A DNA stretch of 64,000 bases. It comes from Holophagales bacterium (GTDB lineage Bacteria > Acidobacteriota > Thermoanaerobaculia > UBA5066). A program made the position numbers and the translations under genes. This document shows positions 9,899-17,223 of this stretch, one piece after another. The stretch is from positions 124,001 through 188,000 of the forward strand of contig JADJZB010000021.1 in the NCBI GenBank assembly GCA_016719485.1. Direction: 5' to 3'. The notes beneath the pieces were generated by a model that saw nothing but the letters and a program-made list of their open reading frames with translations, did no database searches and was not told where the DNA came from. The first letter of the stretch is position 1. Each line of letters begins with the position of its first letter.

Positions 9899-9915
9899 TG
9901 TCACGGACGGAGACA
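9899..9915. promoter_or_regulatory. Third TGTC-N9-GACA dyad
   Basis: TGTCACGGACGGAGACA differs from the 9770-9786 site at only two central positions and lies about 100 bp upstream of the sigma-54 promoter. Candidate upstream activating sequence for the divergent region. Confidence 0.55.
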
Positions 9916-10005
9916 TGGGGACCGGGCGAGAGCTGTATTCGCCGGGAGACGTCAACCCGCCTGCGTACAGACACTTGGCCGGTCCTGGCGGACGGGCGAA
10001 GGAGG

Positions 10006-10020
10006 TGGCAACACCCTTGC
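10006..10020 (+). promoter_or_regulatory. Sigma-54 (-24/-12) promoter of the decarboxylase operon
   Basis: TGGCAACACCCTTGC fits the consensus TGGCAC-N5-TTGC at all but one position, with the invariant GG and GC exactly 10 bases apart. Transcription would start near 10032, giving a ~70-base leader to the ATG at 10101. A sigma-54 activator gene closes the same cluster. Confidence 0.8.
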
Positions 10021-10100
10021 GATGGGGGAAGCGAAACGAAACTGGACCCAGTCGGCCCAGACAGCCCAACCGGAAGCAGCGAAGAATCAGGAGGGTTTCG

Positions 10101-12815
10101 ATGCCGAAGAAACTGAAGGAAGTACTGGCGGACGCCGGCGTCTCGATGGAGAACGAGGCCGGGGGTCACGCCCCCAAGAGCCTCACCGACCGGGAGGTCA
10201 AGAAGGCGCCGCACCCGCGCGTCGAGAAGCTGCGGGACGTCTTCATGCAGACGCTCTCGTCGGCCAACAACGAGTTCCCGTACTGGTACACGCGCGAGTA
10301 CTTCCTGCACGACAACGAGATCCCGGTCGTGCGCCGCGCGATGGCCCTGAAGGCCGCCTTCTCGCACACGACGCCCGTGATCTTCCCGGGCGAGCTCCTC
10401 GTCATGCACAAGGCGCCGTTCTTCCGCGGCTCCTTCCCGATGCCGTGGCTCTCCGAGGGCTTCTACATGGCCAAGGAGGACGAGCTCTACCAGGATGCGC
10501 TGAAGCGCGGCTCCACGTCGGTCGACGAGCACTCCAAGTTCGGCCAGGGCGGCGGCAACGTCGTCAAGAGCTTCGGCAAGGTCGTCAGCGTCGCCGGCAA
10601 ATTCGGCGTGAGGCAGGAAGAGATCCCCGCCCTCCTCAAGATCGCACGCTCGTGGGTCGGGAAGTCCGTCGACGACCTCGGCCACAAGTACGAGACGATG
10701 GTCCCCGGCTACGAGACCAAGGAAGCGATCATGCGGAACATCGTCTGCATGTTCGACTCCGGCTACACGCTCCCGCAGGGGCGCGAGGTCATCAACTACT
10801 ACTACCCGCTCCACCTCGGGTTCGACGGCATCATCGCCCTCGCGAAGGAGATGAAGGCCAAGGTCGCCGGCCGCGCCGACGGCGACGGCCTCACCGGTAT
10901 GAACCGCCTCTACAACTACGAGGCGGTCATCATCGCGACCGAAGGCCTCCAGGCCTGGGTCCGCAACTACGCCAAGGAAGCGCGCCGCCTCGAGTCGATC
11001 GAGAAGGACGCCGTCCAGAAGGCCGAGTACAAGGGAATCGCCGAGCGCCTCGAGTGGCTCGAGCACAACGCCCCCCGGACCTTCATCGAAGCCTTCCAGA
11101 TGATCGAGACGATGCACCTGGCCGTCCTGAACGAGGACGCCATCTCGGGGATGTCCCCGGGCCGCATCGCCCAGGTCCTCTTCCCCTGGTTCGACCAGGA
11201 CATCAAGGCGGGCCGGATCACCGAGGACGAGGTCGTCGAGCTCCTCGAGCTCGACCGCGTCGTGAAGACCTCCATCGACTGCTTCGCCTCGGCGGGCGTC
11301 GTCGGCGGCGTCCTCTCCGGCAACACGTTCAACACCGTGTCGTGCGGCGGCCTCCAGAAGAACGGGAACCACGCCTGCAACCGGCTCGAGTACCTCCTCC
11401 TCGAGGCGGGTATGCGGAACGTGATGCCGCAATCGACCCTCGCGGTCCTCTACGACGAGAAGCTCCCCGAGGACTACCTGCTGCTCGCCACCGAGTGCAT
11501 CAAGACCGGCGGCGGCTACCCGGCGTTCATGAACAACCAGGTCGGCATGGAGTTCCTCAAGCACCACTACGGCCCCGAGGGGATGGACATCGAGGACGCG
11601 CGCGCCTGGGCGATCGGCGGCTGCCTCGAGAGCTCGGCCTGCACCTGGAAGCCGATCACGCTGAACGGGACGACCTACTGGATCCCGGGCGGCGCCGGCC
11701 AGCCGACCTCCGTCGGCGTCCACTTCATCTCGATGCCGAAGATCCTCGAGCTGACGCTGTGGGACGGCGTCGACCAGCGGACCGGCGAGCGCGTCTTCAA
11801 GGCGCACGGCAGGAAGCTCGAGACGTTCGACGAGCTCTTCGCCCAGTTCAAGCTCTACTGGCAGGAAGCCGTCCACATCCTGGACCTGACGAACAACATC
11901 CAGCACGACATCTGGCGCAAGAACAACATGGCGGTCATCAACTCGTACATGAAGCCCGACTGCCTCGACAAGGGCCACCTCATCAACGAGCTCGGCTACC
12001 GCTACAACGCGACCTACAACGTCGAATCCGCCGGGACGATCACGATGATCAACTCGATGGCGGCCCTCAAGAAGATCGTCTACGACGACAGGAAGGTCTC
12101 CCTCGACGAGTACCGGACGGCGATGAAGGACAACTTCGGCTTCAAGACGGCGAAGGAAGTCAACTCCTTCTCGCTCGCCGACCAGGAGAAGCGCGAGGAC
12201 GGCCCCGGCAAGTGGGACAAGCTCCACTTCATGGCGCTGCAGGCGCCGAAGTACGGCAACGACGACGCGTACGTCGACAACATCCTCCTCGAGTGGGAAA
12301 ACTTCTTCTGCAAGGACTGCTACAACTACGAGTCGCTCAACGCCAAGCCGCTCTACGCGTGCCAGATCTCGGTCTCCACGCACGGCGCCATGGGCTCGGC
12401 GACGATCGCGACCGCCGACGGCCGCCTCGCGGGGACGACGTTCGCCGACGCTTCGCTGTCGGCCTTCCCGGGCACGGACCGCAACGGCCCGTACGCGCTC
12501 CTGAACTCCGCCGCGATCTGGGACCACAGCATGTCGCAGAACTCCCAGCTCAACATCAAGATCCACCCGAGCGCGATCCAGGGCGACGAGGGCGCGAAGA
12601 AGCTCCTCGACCTCACCCGGGCCTACATGCGCAAGGGCGGCTTCCACGTCCAGTACAACATCGTCGACTCCAAGGTCCTCAAGGACGCCCAGAAGAACCC
12701 GCAGAACTACCGTGACCTGATGGTCCGCGTCGCCGGGTTCACGCAGTACTGGGTCGAGATCGGCAAGCCGGTCCAGGACGAGCTCATCGCCCGGACCGAG
12801 TACGAGGGGGTTTGA
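10101..12815 (+). CDS. hpdB: Glycyl-radical arylacetate decarboxylase large subunit (4-hydroxyphenylacetate type)
   Basis: A 904-residue glycyl radical enzyme that by family would decarboxylate 4-hydroxyphenylacetate to p-cresol anaerobically. The thiyl Cys508 and Glu510 lie in GGCLESSACTW, a second active-site Glu642 in NVESAGTI, and the radical Gly879 in RVAGFTQYW. These align with Cys503, Glu505, Glu637 and Gly873 of the clostridial 4-HPA decarboxylase with a nearly constant 5-6 residue offset. The dedicated small subunit behind it favours the HpdBC type over phenylacetate or indoleacetate decarboxylases, which lack one. The ATG follows AGGAGGG; upstream in-frame sequence is promoter. First gene of the sigma-54 operon. 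Confidence 0.9.
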   Translation: MPKKLKEVLADAGVSMENEAGGHAPKSLTDREVKKAPHPRVEKLRDVFMQTLSSANNEFPYWYTREYFLHDNEIPVVRRAMALKAAFSHTTPVIFPGELLVMHKAPFFRGSFPMPWLSEGFYMAKEDELYQDALKRGSTSVDEHSKFGQGGGNVVKSFGKVVSVAGKFGVRQEEIPALLKIARSWVGKSVDDLGHKYETMVPGYETKEAIMRNIVCMFDSGYTLPQGREVINYYYPLHLGFDGIIALAKEMKAKVAGRADGDGLTGMNRLYNYEAVIIATEGLQAWVRNYAKEARRLESIEKDAVQKAEYKGIAERLEWLEHNAPRTFIEAFQMIETMHLAVLNEDAISGMSPGRIAQVLFPWFDQDIKAGRITEDEVVELLELDRVVKTSIDCFASAGVVGGVLSGNTFNTVSCGGLQKNGNHACNRLEYLLLEAGMRNVMPQSTLAVLYDEKLPEDYLLLATECIKTGGGYPAFMNNQVGMEFLKHHYGPEGMDIEDARAWAIGGCLESSACTWKPITLNGTTYWIPGGAGQPTSVGVHFISMPKILELTLWDGVDQRTGERVFKAHGRKLETFDELFAQFKLYWQEAVHILDLTNNIQHDIWRKNNMAVINSYMKPDCLDKGHLINELGYRYNATYNVESAGTITMINSMAALKKIVYDDRKVSLDEYRTAMKDNFGFKTAKEVNSFSLADQEKREDGPGKWDKLHFMALQAPKYGNDDAYVDNILLEWENFFCKDCYNYESLNAKPLYACQISVSTHGAMGSATIATADGRLAGTTFADASLSAFPGTDRNGPYALLNSAAIWDHSMSQNSQLNIKIHPSAIQGDEGAKKLLDLTRAYMRKGGFHVQYNIVDSKVLKDAQKNPQNYRDLMVRVAGFTQYWVEIGKPVQDELIARTEYEGV

Positions 12816-12816
12816 A

Positions 12817-13086
12817 ATGGAAATGCTGCACCACCGCGACTGCCGCAACTTCGCCGCGGTCGACGTCGCCAAGGGAATCTGCCACCGCACGAAGAACATG
12901 GTCCCGGCCGACGGGGACCGCTGCGAAGAGTGCGTCGCCACGCCGAAGTGCAAGGGCTGCCGCAACTTCACCGCCGACGCGAAGATCGTGGAGATGGGGG
13001 TCTGCGAGGCCTCGACCGCCACGCCGAAGTTCTTCGCCTACCCCGACATGGTCGCCCTGACCTGCGAGATGTTCCGCGAGCAGTAA
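12817..13086 (+). CDS. hpdC: 4-Hydroxyphenylacetate decarboxylase-type Fe-S small subunit
   Basis: An 89-residue protein starting one base after the large-subunit stop. In the clostridial enzyme the small subunit binds two [4Fe-4S] clusters. Here the ligands are all present in order: His6 (or His5), Cys9, Cys22, Cys39 for the first and Cys45, Cys48, Cys63, Cys83 for the second; Cys36 is extra. The opening HRDCRNFAAVDVAKGIC is close to the HpdC N-terminus and KCKGCRNF repeats the motif in the second half. This subunit tunes assembly and radical dissipation in known systems. Confidence 0.9.
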   Translation: MEMLHHRDCRNFAAVDVAKGICHRTKNMVPADGDRCEECVATPKCKGCRNFTADAKIVEMGVCEASTATPKFFAYPDMVALTCEMFREQ

Positions 13087-13103
13087 TCTCAAACTGACGG
13101 ACC

Positions 13104-13135
13104 GGGCCGGGGGCGCCGCGTGGCGTCCCCGGCCC
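13104..13135 (+). terminator. Strong hairpin between hpdC and the MFS gene
   Basis: 14-bp stem (left 13104-13117, right 13122-13135) with one G-U pair and a 4-base loop, 18 bases after the hpdC stop. No T-run follows. It could attenuate transcription or protect the 3' end of hpdBC mRNA, giving more enzyme than transporter. Confidence 0.5.
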
Positions 13136-13200
13136 CTCGTCCGTGTCAGCCTCCGGCGGGACGGGTTTCGGGGCCGGAGAGAGACGAAAAGAGAGAGCGC

Positions 13201-14664
13201 ATGGAAGACAGGAAAGCCATCCTCTACGGCCGCCTGGTGGTCTTCGCCTCCTGGCTGGCCGTCTTCTGTCTCTTCGGATATCGCGCGACGTTCGCGATCC
13301 TGAAGGGACCCATCGGCGTGACGATGGGCTGGTCCACGGCCCAGGTCACCCTCGGCTACTCGCTGATGATGGTCGTCTACGCCGTGACGGCGTACTTCTC
13401 CGGGATGATCCTCGACAAGTGGGGGACGAAGCCCGTCTACGCGATCGCCGCCGTCTTCGGCGGCCTCGGCTTCATCCTGACGTCGATGATCAACGTCCAC
13501 GCGGCGTACCTCTTCACGTTCGGCGTCCTCGGCGGCATCGCCACCGGCATGCTCTGGGTCACGTCGACGGTCTCGGTCCGCAAGTGGTACGTCGGCAAGT
13601 CGTACGCGACGATGTGGGGCTTCGCCTTCGCGGGCGCCCCGATGGCGCAGTTCGTCCTCGCCCAGGTCGTCAAGCCCAAGCTCGGCGCCGCCCAGAAGGG
13701 GCTCGACGAGGCGGTCAAGGCGATCCTGCCGAACGCGGACGCCCTCCAGGGCAAGGAGCTCGCCACGGCGATCGCCGGCAAGCTCAAGGAGCCCGGGACC
13801 CTCGAGATCCCGGCGGTCAGGGACGCGCTCGCGACCCTCACCGCCGCCTGGCGCGGCGAGATGATGGTCCTCGGGGTCATCGTCTTCGCAGCCCTCGTCC
13901 TCGCCGTCATCGTCGCCAAGCAGTCCCCCGACTCCTACGGCATGAAGCCGTTCGGCGGGATGCCGGCTCCCGCGGGCGGAGCGGCTCCGGCCGCCGAGTA
14001 CGACTGGGGCGTCGGCGAGGCGTTCTCGAAGTACGCGATCTGGGCCGCGATCCTCACGTTCCTCACGTCGATGATGGCCGAGTTCCTCATCTGGACGCAG
14101 GTCGTCAGCTACTGGACGCAGGACGTCGGCTTCAGCCTCGCCAAGGCCACGCAGACCTACGCCGTCATCGGCCTCATCGGCATCTTCTCGATGCCGATCA
14201 TGGGCAAGATCGCGGACAAGGTCGTCGCGGTCATGGGGAACGAGGTCAAGGGGCGCAAGGCGATGCTCATGGTCGGCCCGGGCACGGGCGTCCTCGCCTG
14301 CCTCTTCCTCCTCGGCACGAAGCAGAGCGACGTCTTCGCCTACGTCGCCTGCTTCATCTTCGCGGTCTACTGGGCGATCGTCCCCGGCGGCGTCGTCGGG
14401 TACACGGGCGCCATCTACGGCCGCAAGACCCTCGGCAAGATCTGGGGCCTCGCCACGATGATCGTCATGGGCATCGGGCCGTTCCTCGGCTCGTTCATCG
14501 GCGGCTGGCTGAAGGACGTCTCCGGCAGCTACACCTACTCGATCTACTACGCGCTCGGCTCCTTCGTCCTCTCGATCGTCCTCGCGACGACGCTCCCGCT
14601 CAAGGCGGAGCCGAAGGTCCGCGTGCCGGTCGGCGCGGCGGTCGCGCCCGGACGCGCGAGCTGA
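13201..14664 (+). CDS. MFS transporter, oxalate/formate antiporter (OFA)-like
   Basis: A 487-residue inner-membrane protein with about 12 hydrophobic helices. The N-half has the MFS loop 2-3 signature in SGMILDKWGTKPVYA, and a hydrophilic insert (residues ~155-215) sits where the two six-helix halves join. The OFA branch carries small organic acids; placed between decarboxylase and activase, uptake of the arylacetate substrate (or substrate/product exchange) is likely but inferred. The open frame extends to 13120; ATG 13201, after a GAGAGAG purine tract, is the plausible start. Confidence 0.82.
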   Translation: MEDRKAILYGRLVVFASWLAVFCLFGYRATFAILKGPIGVTMGWSTAQVTLGYSLMMVVYAVTAYFSGMILDKWGTKPVYAIAAVFGGLGFILTSMINVHAAYLFTFGVLGGIATGMLWVTSTVSVRKWYVGKSYATMWGFAFAGAPMAQFVLAQVVKPKLGAAQKGLDEAVKAILPNADALQGKELATAIAGKLKEPGTLEIPAVRDALATLTAAWRGEMMVLGVIVFAALVLAVIVAKQSPDSYGMKPFGGMPAPAGGAAPAAEYDWGVGEAFSKYAIWAAILTFLTSMMAEFLIWTQVVSYWTQDVGFSLAKATQTYAVIGLIGIFSMPIMGKIADKVVAVMGNEVKGRKAMLMVGPGTGVLACLFLLGTKQSDVFAYVACFIFAVYWAIVPGGVVGYTGAIYGRKTLGKIWGLATMIVMGIGPFLGSFIGGWLKDVSGSYTYSIYYALGSFVLSIVLATTLPLKAEPKVRVPVGAAVAPGRAS

Positions 14665-14678
14665 CCCGGTATTCCCCG

Positions 14679-14712
14679 GGGCCTCCCGCCGCGGCCCGGC
14701 GGCGGGAGGCCC
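14679..14712 (+). terminator. Perfect hairpin after the MFS gene
   Basis: 13-bp perfect stem (GGGCCTCCCGCCG, 14679-14691, with its complement at 14700-14712), extendable by one pair, loop about 6 bases, 15 bases past the MFS stop and followed by a pyrimidine-rich stretch. Terminator or processing site ahead of the activase gene. Confidence 0.55.
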
Positions 14713-14769
14713 TCTTCTCCGGCCGGGCACGGGGCAGGCGGGGATCTCCCCGCGGGAGCGGAGGACGCC

Positions 14770-15708
14770 ATGGCAAACGGTGATACCAGGGGACTGGTCT
14801 TCGACGTCCAGGGCCATTCGGTCCACGACGGGCCGGGGACGCGGACGACGGTGTTCCTCGCCGGCTGCCCGCTGTCCTGCGTCTGGTGCTGCAACCCCGA
14901 GGGGCTCTTCCGCAAGCCCGTCGTCGTCCGCCGCGAGGTCAAGTGCAAGCACTGCGGCCGCTGCGTCGAGGCCTGCCCGCACCACGCCATCACCGTGAAC
15001 GAGGCGGGCTCGGCGACGTTCGACCGGGCCTTCTGCGACGTCTGCACCACGCACGAGTGCGTCGAGAACTGCTACCACGAGGCGCTCGAGGTGAGCGGAA
15101 AGTGGATGACCGTGGACGACCTCATGGCGGTCTTCAAGAGGGACCGGCAGTTCTGGGGGAGCCGCGGCGGCGTGACCTTCAGCGGAGGCGAGCCGCTCCT
15201 GCAGCGGGAGTTCATCCTGGAGATGCTCCGGCGCTGCCGGGAGGCCCGCCTCCACACCTGCATCGAGACGACGGCAAGCGTCTCGCAGAACTACTTCTTC
15301 GAGGCGCTCGAGCACGTGGACTGGGTGTTCGTCGACATCAAGCAGATGGACCCGGCGAGGCACAAGGAGCTGACCGGAGTCTCGAACGACCTCGTCCTCG
15401 GCAACATCCGGGCCCTGGCCGCCTCGGACTGGCCGGGGTTCGTCGTCGTGAGGATCCCCGTCATCCCCGGCTGCAACGACTCCGAGGAGAACATCCGGGC
15501 GACGGCGAAGTTCGTGAAGGACGCCGGCCTCGAGGTCATCAACCTCCTGCCGTTCCACCGCCTGGGCGAGTCGAAGTACCGCCAGCTCGGCCAGAACTAT
15601 GCCTTCGAGAACCACCCCGGCACGCCCGTCGAGGCCCTCGCCCCGCTCAAGGAGATCGTCGAGGCCGAGGGGCTGACCTGCTACACGGGCTGGAAGACCC
15701 CCTTCTGA
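14770..15708 (+). CDS. hpdA: Glycyl-radical enzyme activating protein (radical SAM)
   Basis: A 312-residue radical SAM enzyme that would abstract hydrogen from Gly879 of the decarboxylase. The SAM cluster motif C-x3-C-x2-C is at Cys33, Cys37, Cys40 (GCPLSCVWC). It is followed by a two-cluster ferredoxin insert (KCKHCGRCVEACPHHA and CDVCTTHECVENCYHEAL) typical of activases other than PflA, and by the SAM-binding GGEPLLQ. Length and order fit HpdA. A GGGAGCGGAGG tract precedes the ATG. Confidence 0.93.
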   Translation: MANGDTRGLVFDVQGHSVHDGPGTRTTVFLAGCPLSCVWCCNPEGLFRKPVVVRREVKCKHCGRCVEACPHHAITVNEAGSATFDRAFCDVCTTHECVENCYHEALEVSGKWMTVDDLMAVFKRDRQFWGSRGGVTFSGGEPLLQREFILEMLRRCREARLHTCIETTASVSQNYFFEALEHVDWVFVDIKQMDPARHKELTGVSNDLVLGNIRALAASDWPGFVVVRIPVIPGCNDSEENIRATAKFVKDAGLEVINLLPFHRLGESKYRQLGQNYAFENHPGTPVEALAPLKEIVEAEGLTCYTGWKTPF

Positions 15709-15773
15709 GCGTCCCCGGCCGGAGCCTTTCGGACCAGGGAAGCCGAACCGGGATTGAGGAAACGAGGAATCCG

Positions 15774-17223
15774 ATGACGATGCGAATCACCGCCCTGGCC
15801 TGCGCGGCGCTGATCCTCGCGCCCGGCGCCCGGGCCGAAGAAGCGAAGCCCGCGCCGAAGCCCGAGCCCCTGGAAGATCACCTGGGAGGTCGGCGCCGAG
15901 GAGCGCGTCCGGTCCGAGGCGCTGAACAACACCTTCGACGGCAGCGACGCCACCGAAGACCACCGCCTCTGGTACCGCTTCCGGACCCGCGCCTGGGCGA
16001 AGGCGACGATCGGGACGAAGGGAGAGGTCTTCGTCGGGCTCAACAACGAGAGCCGCAAGACGGTCCACCCCGACACGGAGTTCAAGTGGGACGAGGTCAT
16101 CTTCGAGACGGCCTATGTCGACTGGAAGATCGACCCGTCGGTCTCCGTCCGCGTGGGGCGGCAGAACCTGATGAAGGGCGAGGGCTTCGTCCTTTTCGAC
16201 GGGACTTCCGGAGACGGCTCGCGGACGGCGTACTTCAACGCCGCCGACGTGACGTTCGGCTGGAAGAAGTCGAAGGTCGAGCTCATCGGCATCTCCGACC
16301 CCGCGAAGGACTGGTATCTCCCGGTCATCAACAACAAGGACAAGCTCCTCCAGGAGTGGGACGAGGCGGCCGTCGGCCTCTACTACACGGGTCGCGACCT
16401 CCCGAAGACGGCGATCGACGGGTATCTGTTCTGGAAGAGCGAGAAGGACGACCGCCGCGCGCCGACGCACGCGCAGTTCCAGCCCGACCGGCAGCTCGGC
16501 ATCCTCGGCGGGCGCGCCGTCCAGCAGCTTCCCGAGGGGTTCTCCCTGACTGCGGAAGCGGCCTTCGAGGCCGGGAGCGAGAAGCCGAAGCCGGGAACCG
16601 CGGGCGGGAACAAGGACATCTCGGCCTGGGGCGGCTACGCCTACGCGAAGAAGACCTTCCCGGTGTCGTGGAAACCGTCGATCCAGGTCGGGTGGGTCGG
16701 GATGTCGGGCGACGACCCGGGGACCTCCAAGGTGGAAGGGTGGGACCCGCTCTTCTCGCGCTGGCCGAAGTGGAGCGAGCTCTACATCTACAGCCAGGTC
16801 CCGGAAAAGGGCGTCGCCTACTGGACGAACCTCTCCATGTGGCAGGCCGAGGTCCTCGCGAGCCCGGCGAAGTTCCTGGGCCTCCGGGGGACGTACTACT
16901 ACATGAACGCCCTCGAGAACTTCAACGGGAGCCCGAAGGTCTTCGGCAAGGGAAAGAAGCGGGGCGAGATGCTCCAGGCCCGGGCCGACGTCACCTTCTC
17001 GAAGGCGCTCAAGGGCCACGTCCTCTACGAGTACCTGAAGCCCGGCGACTTCTACATCGGGCGCGACTCGGCCTACTTCCTCAGGTTCGAGCTCATCTAC
17101 AGCTTCAAGAAGATCTTCTGCGAATCACCTGGTGATGGCCGTGCCCGGCCCCGCGGCGCCCCCCGGCTTTCCGCCGTCCCCCGCGCCCGGGCACGGTCGT
17201 CCCTTTCCCGATGCTCCCTATAA
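15774..17223 (+). CDS. Outer-membrane beta-barrel porin (alginate-export-like), frameshifted
   Basis: ATG 15774 opens a signal peptide (MTMRITALACAALILAPGARA); after ~15870 the protein continues one frame over as ITWEVGAEERVRSEALNN, so one base is gained or lost there. The remainder alternates aromatic/hydrophobic strands (RLWYRFRTRAWAKATIG, SVSVRVGRQNLMKGEG) and ends YFLRFELIYSFKKIF at ~17118, a normal C-terminal barrel strand with terminal Phe. The frame then runs on to a stop at 17223, overlapping the next gene, which hints at a second indel. It resembles the alginate-export porin family. In this context it probably admits the aromatic acid. Confidence 0.75.

Noticed and set aside
10101..12815. 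Pyruvate formate-lyase or glycerol/diol dehydratase identity for the glycyl radical enzyme
   Set aside because: The Cys-x-Glu motif, second active-site Glu, and the adjacent two-cluster small subunit fit arylacetate decarboxylase, not PFL (which has a Cys-Cys pair) or the dehydratases.
8253..13022. 1589-residue minus-strand open frame across the decarboxylase genes
   Set aside because: Only the last 190 codons match DUF4125; the remainder is the antisense shadow of hpdB with no family features.
12784..15615. 943-residue minus-strand frame antisense to hpdC, MFS and hpdA
   Set aside because: Repetitive Arg/Glu/Asp composition typical of a GC-rich shadow; the plus-strand genes have full motif sets.
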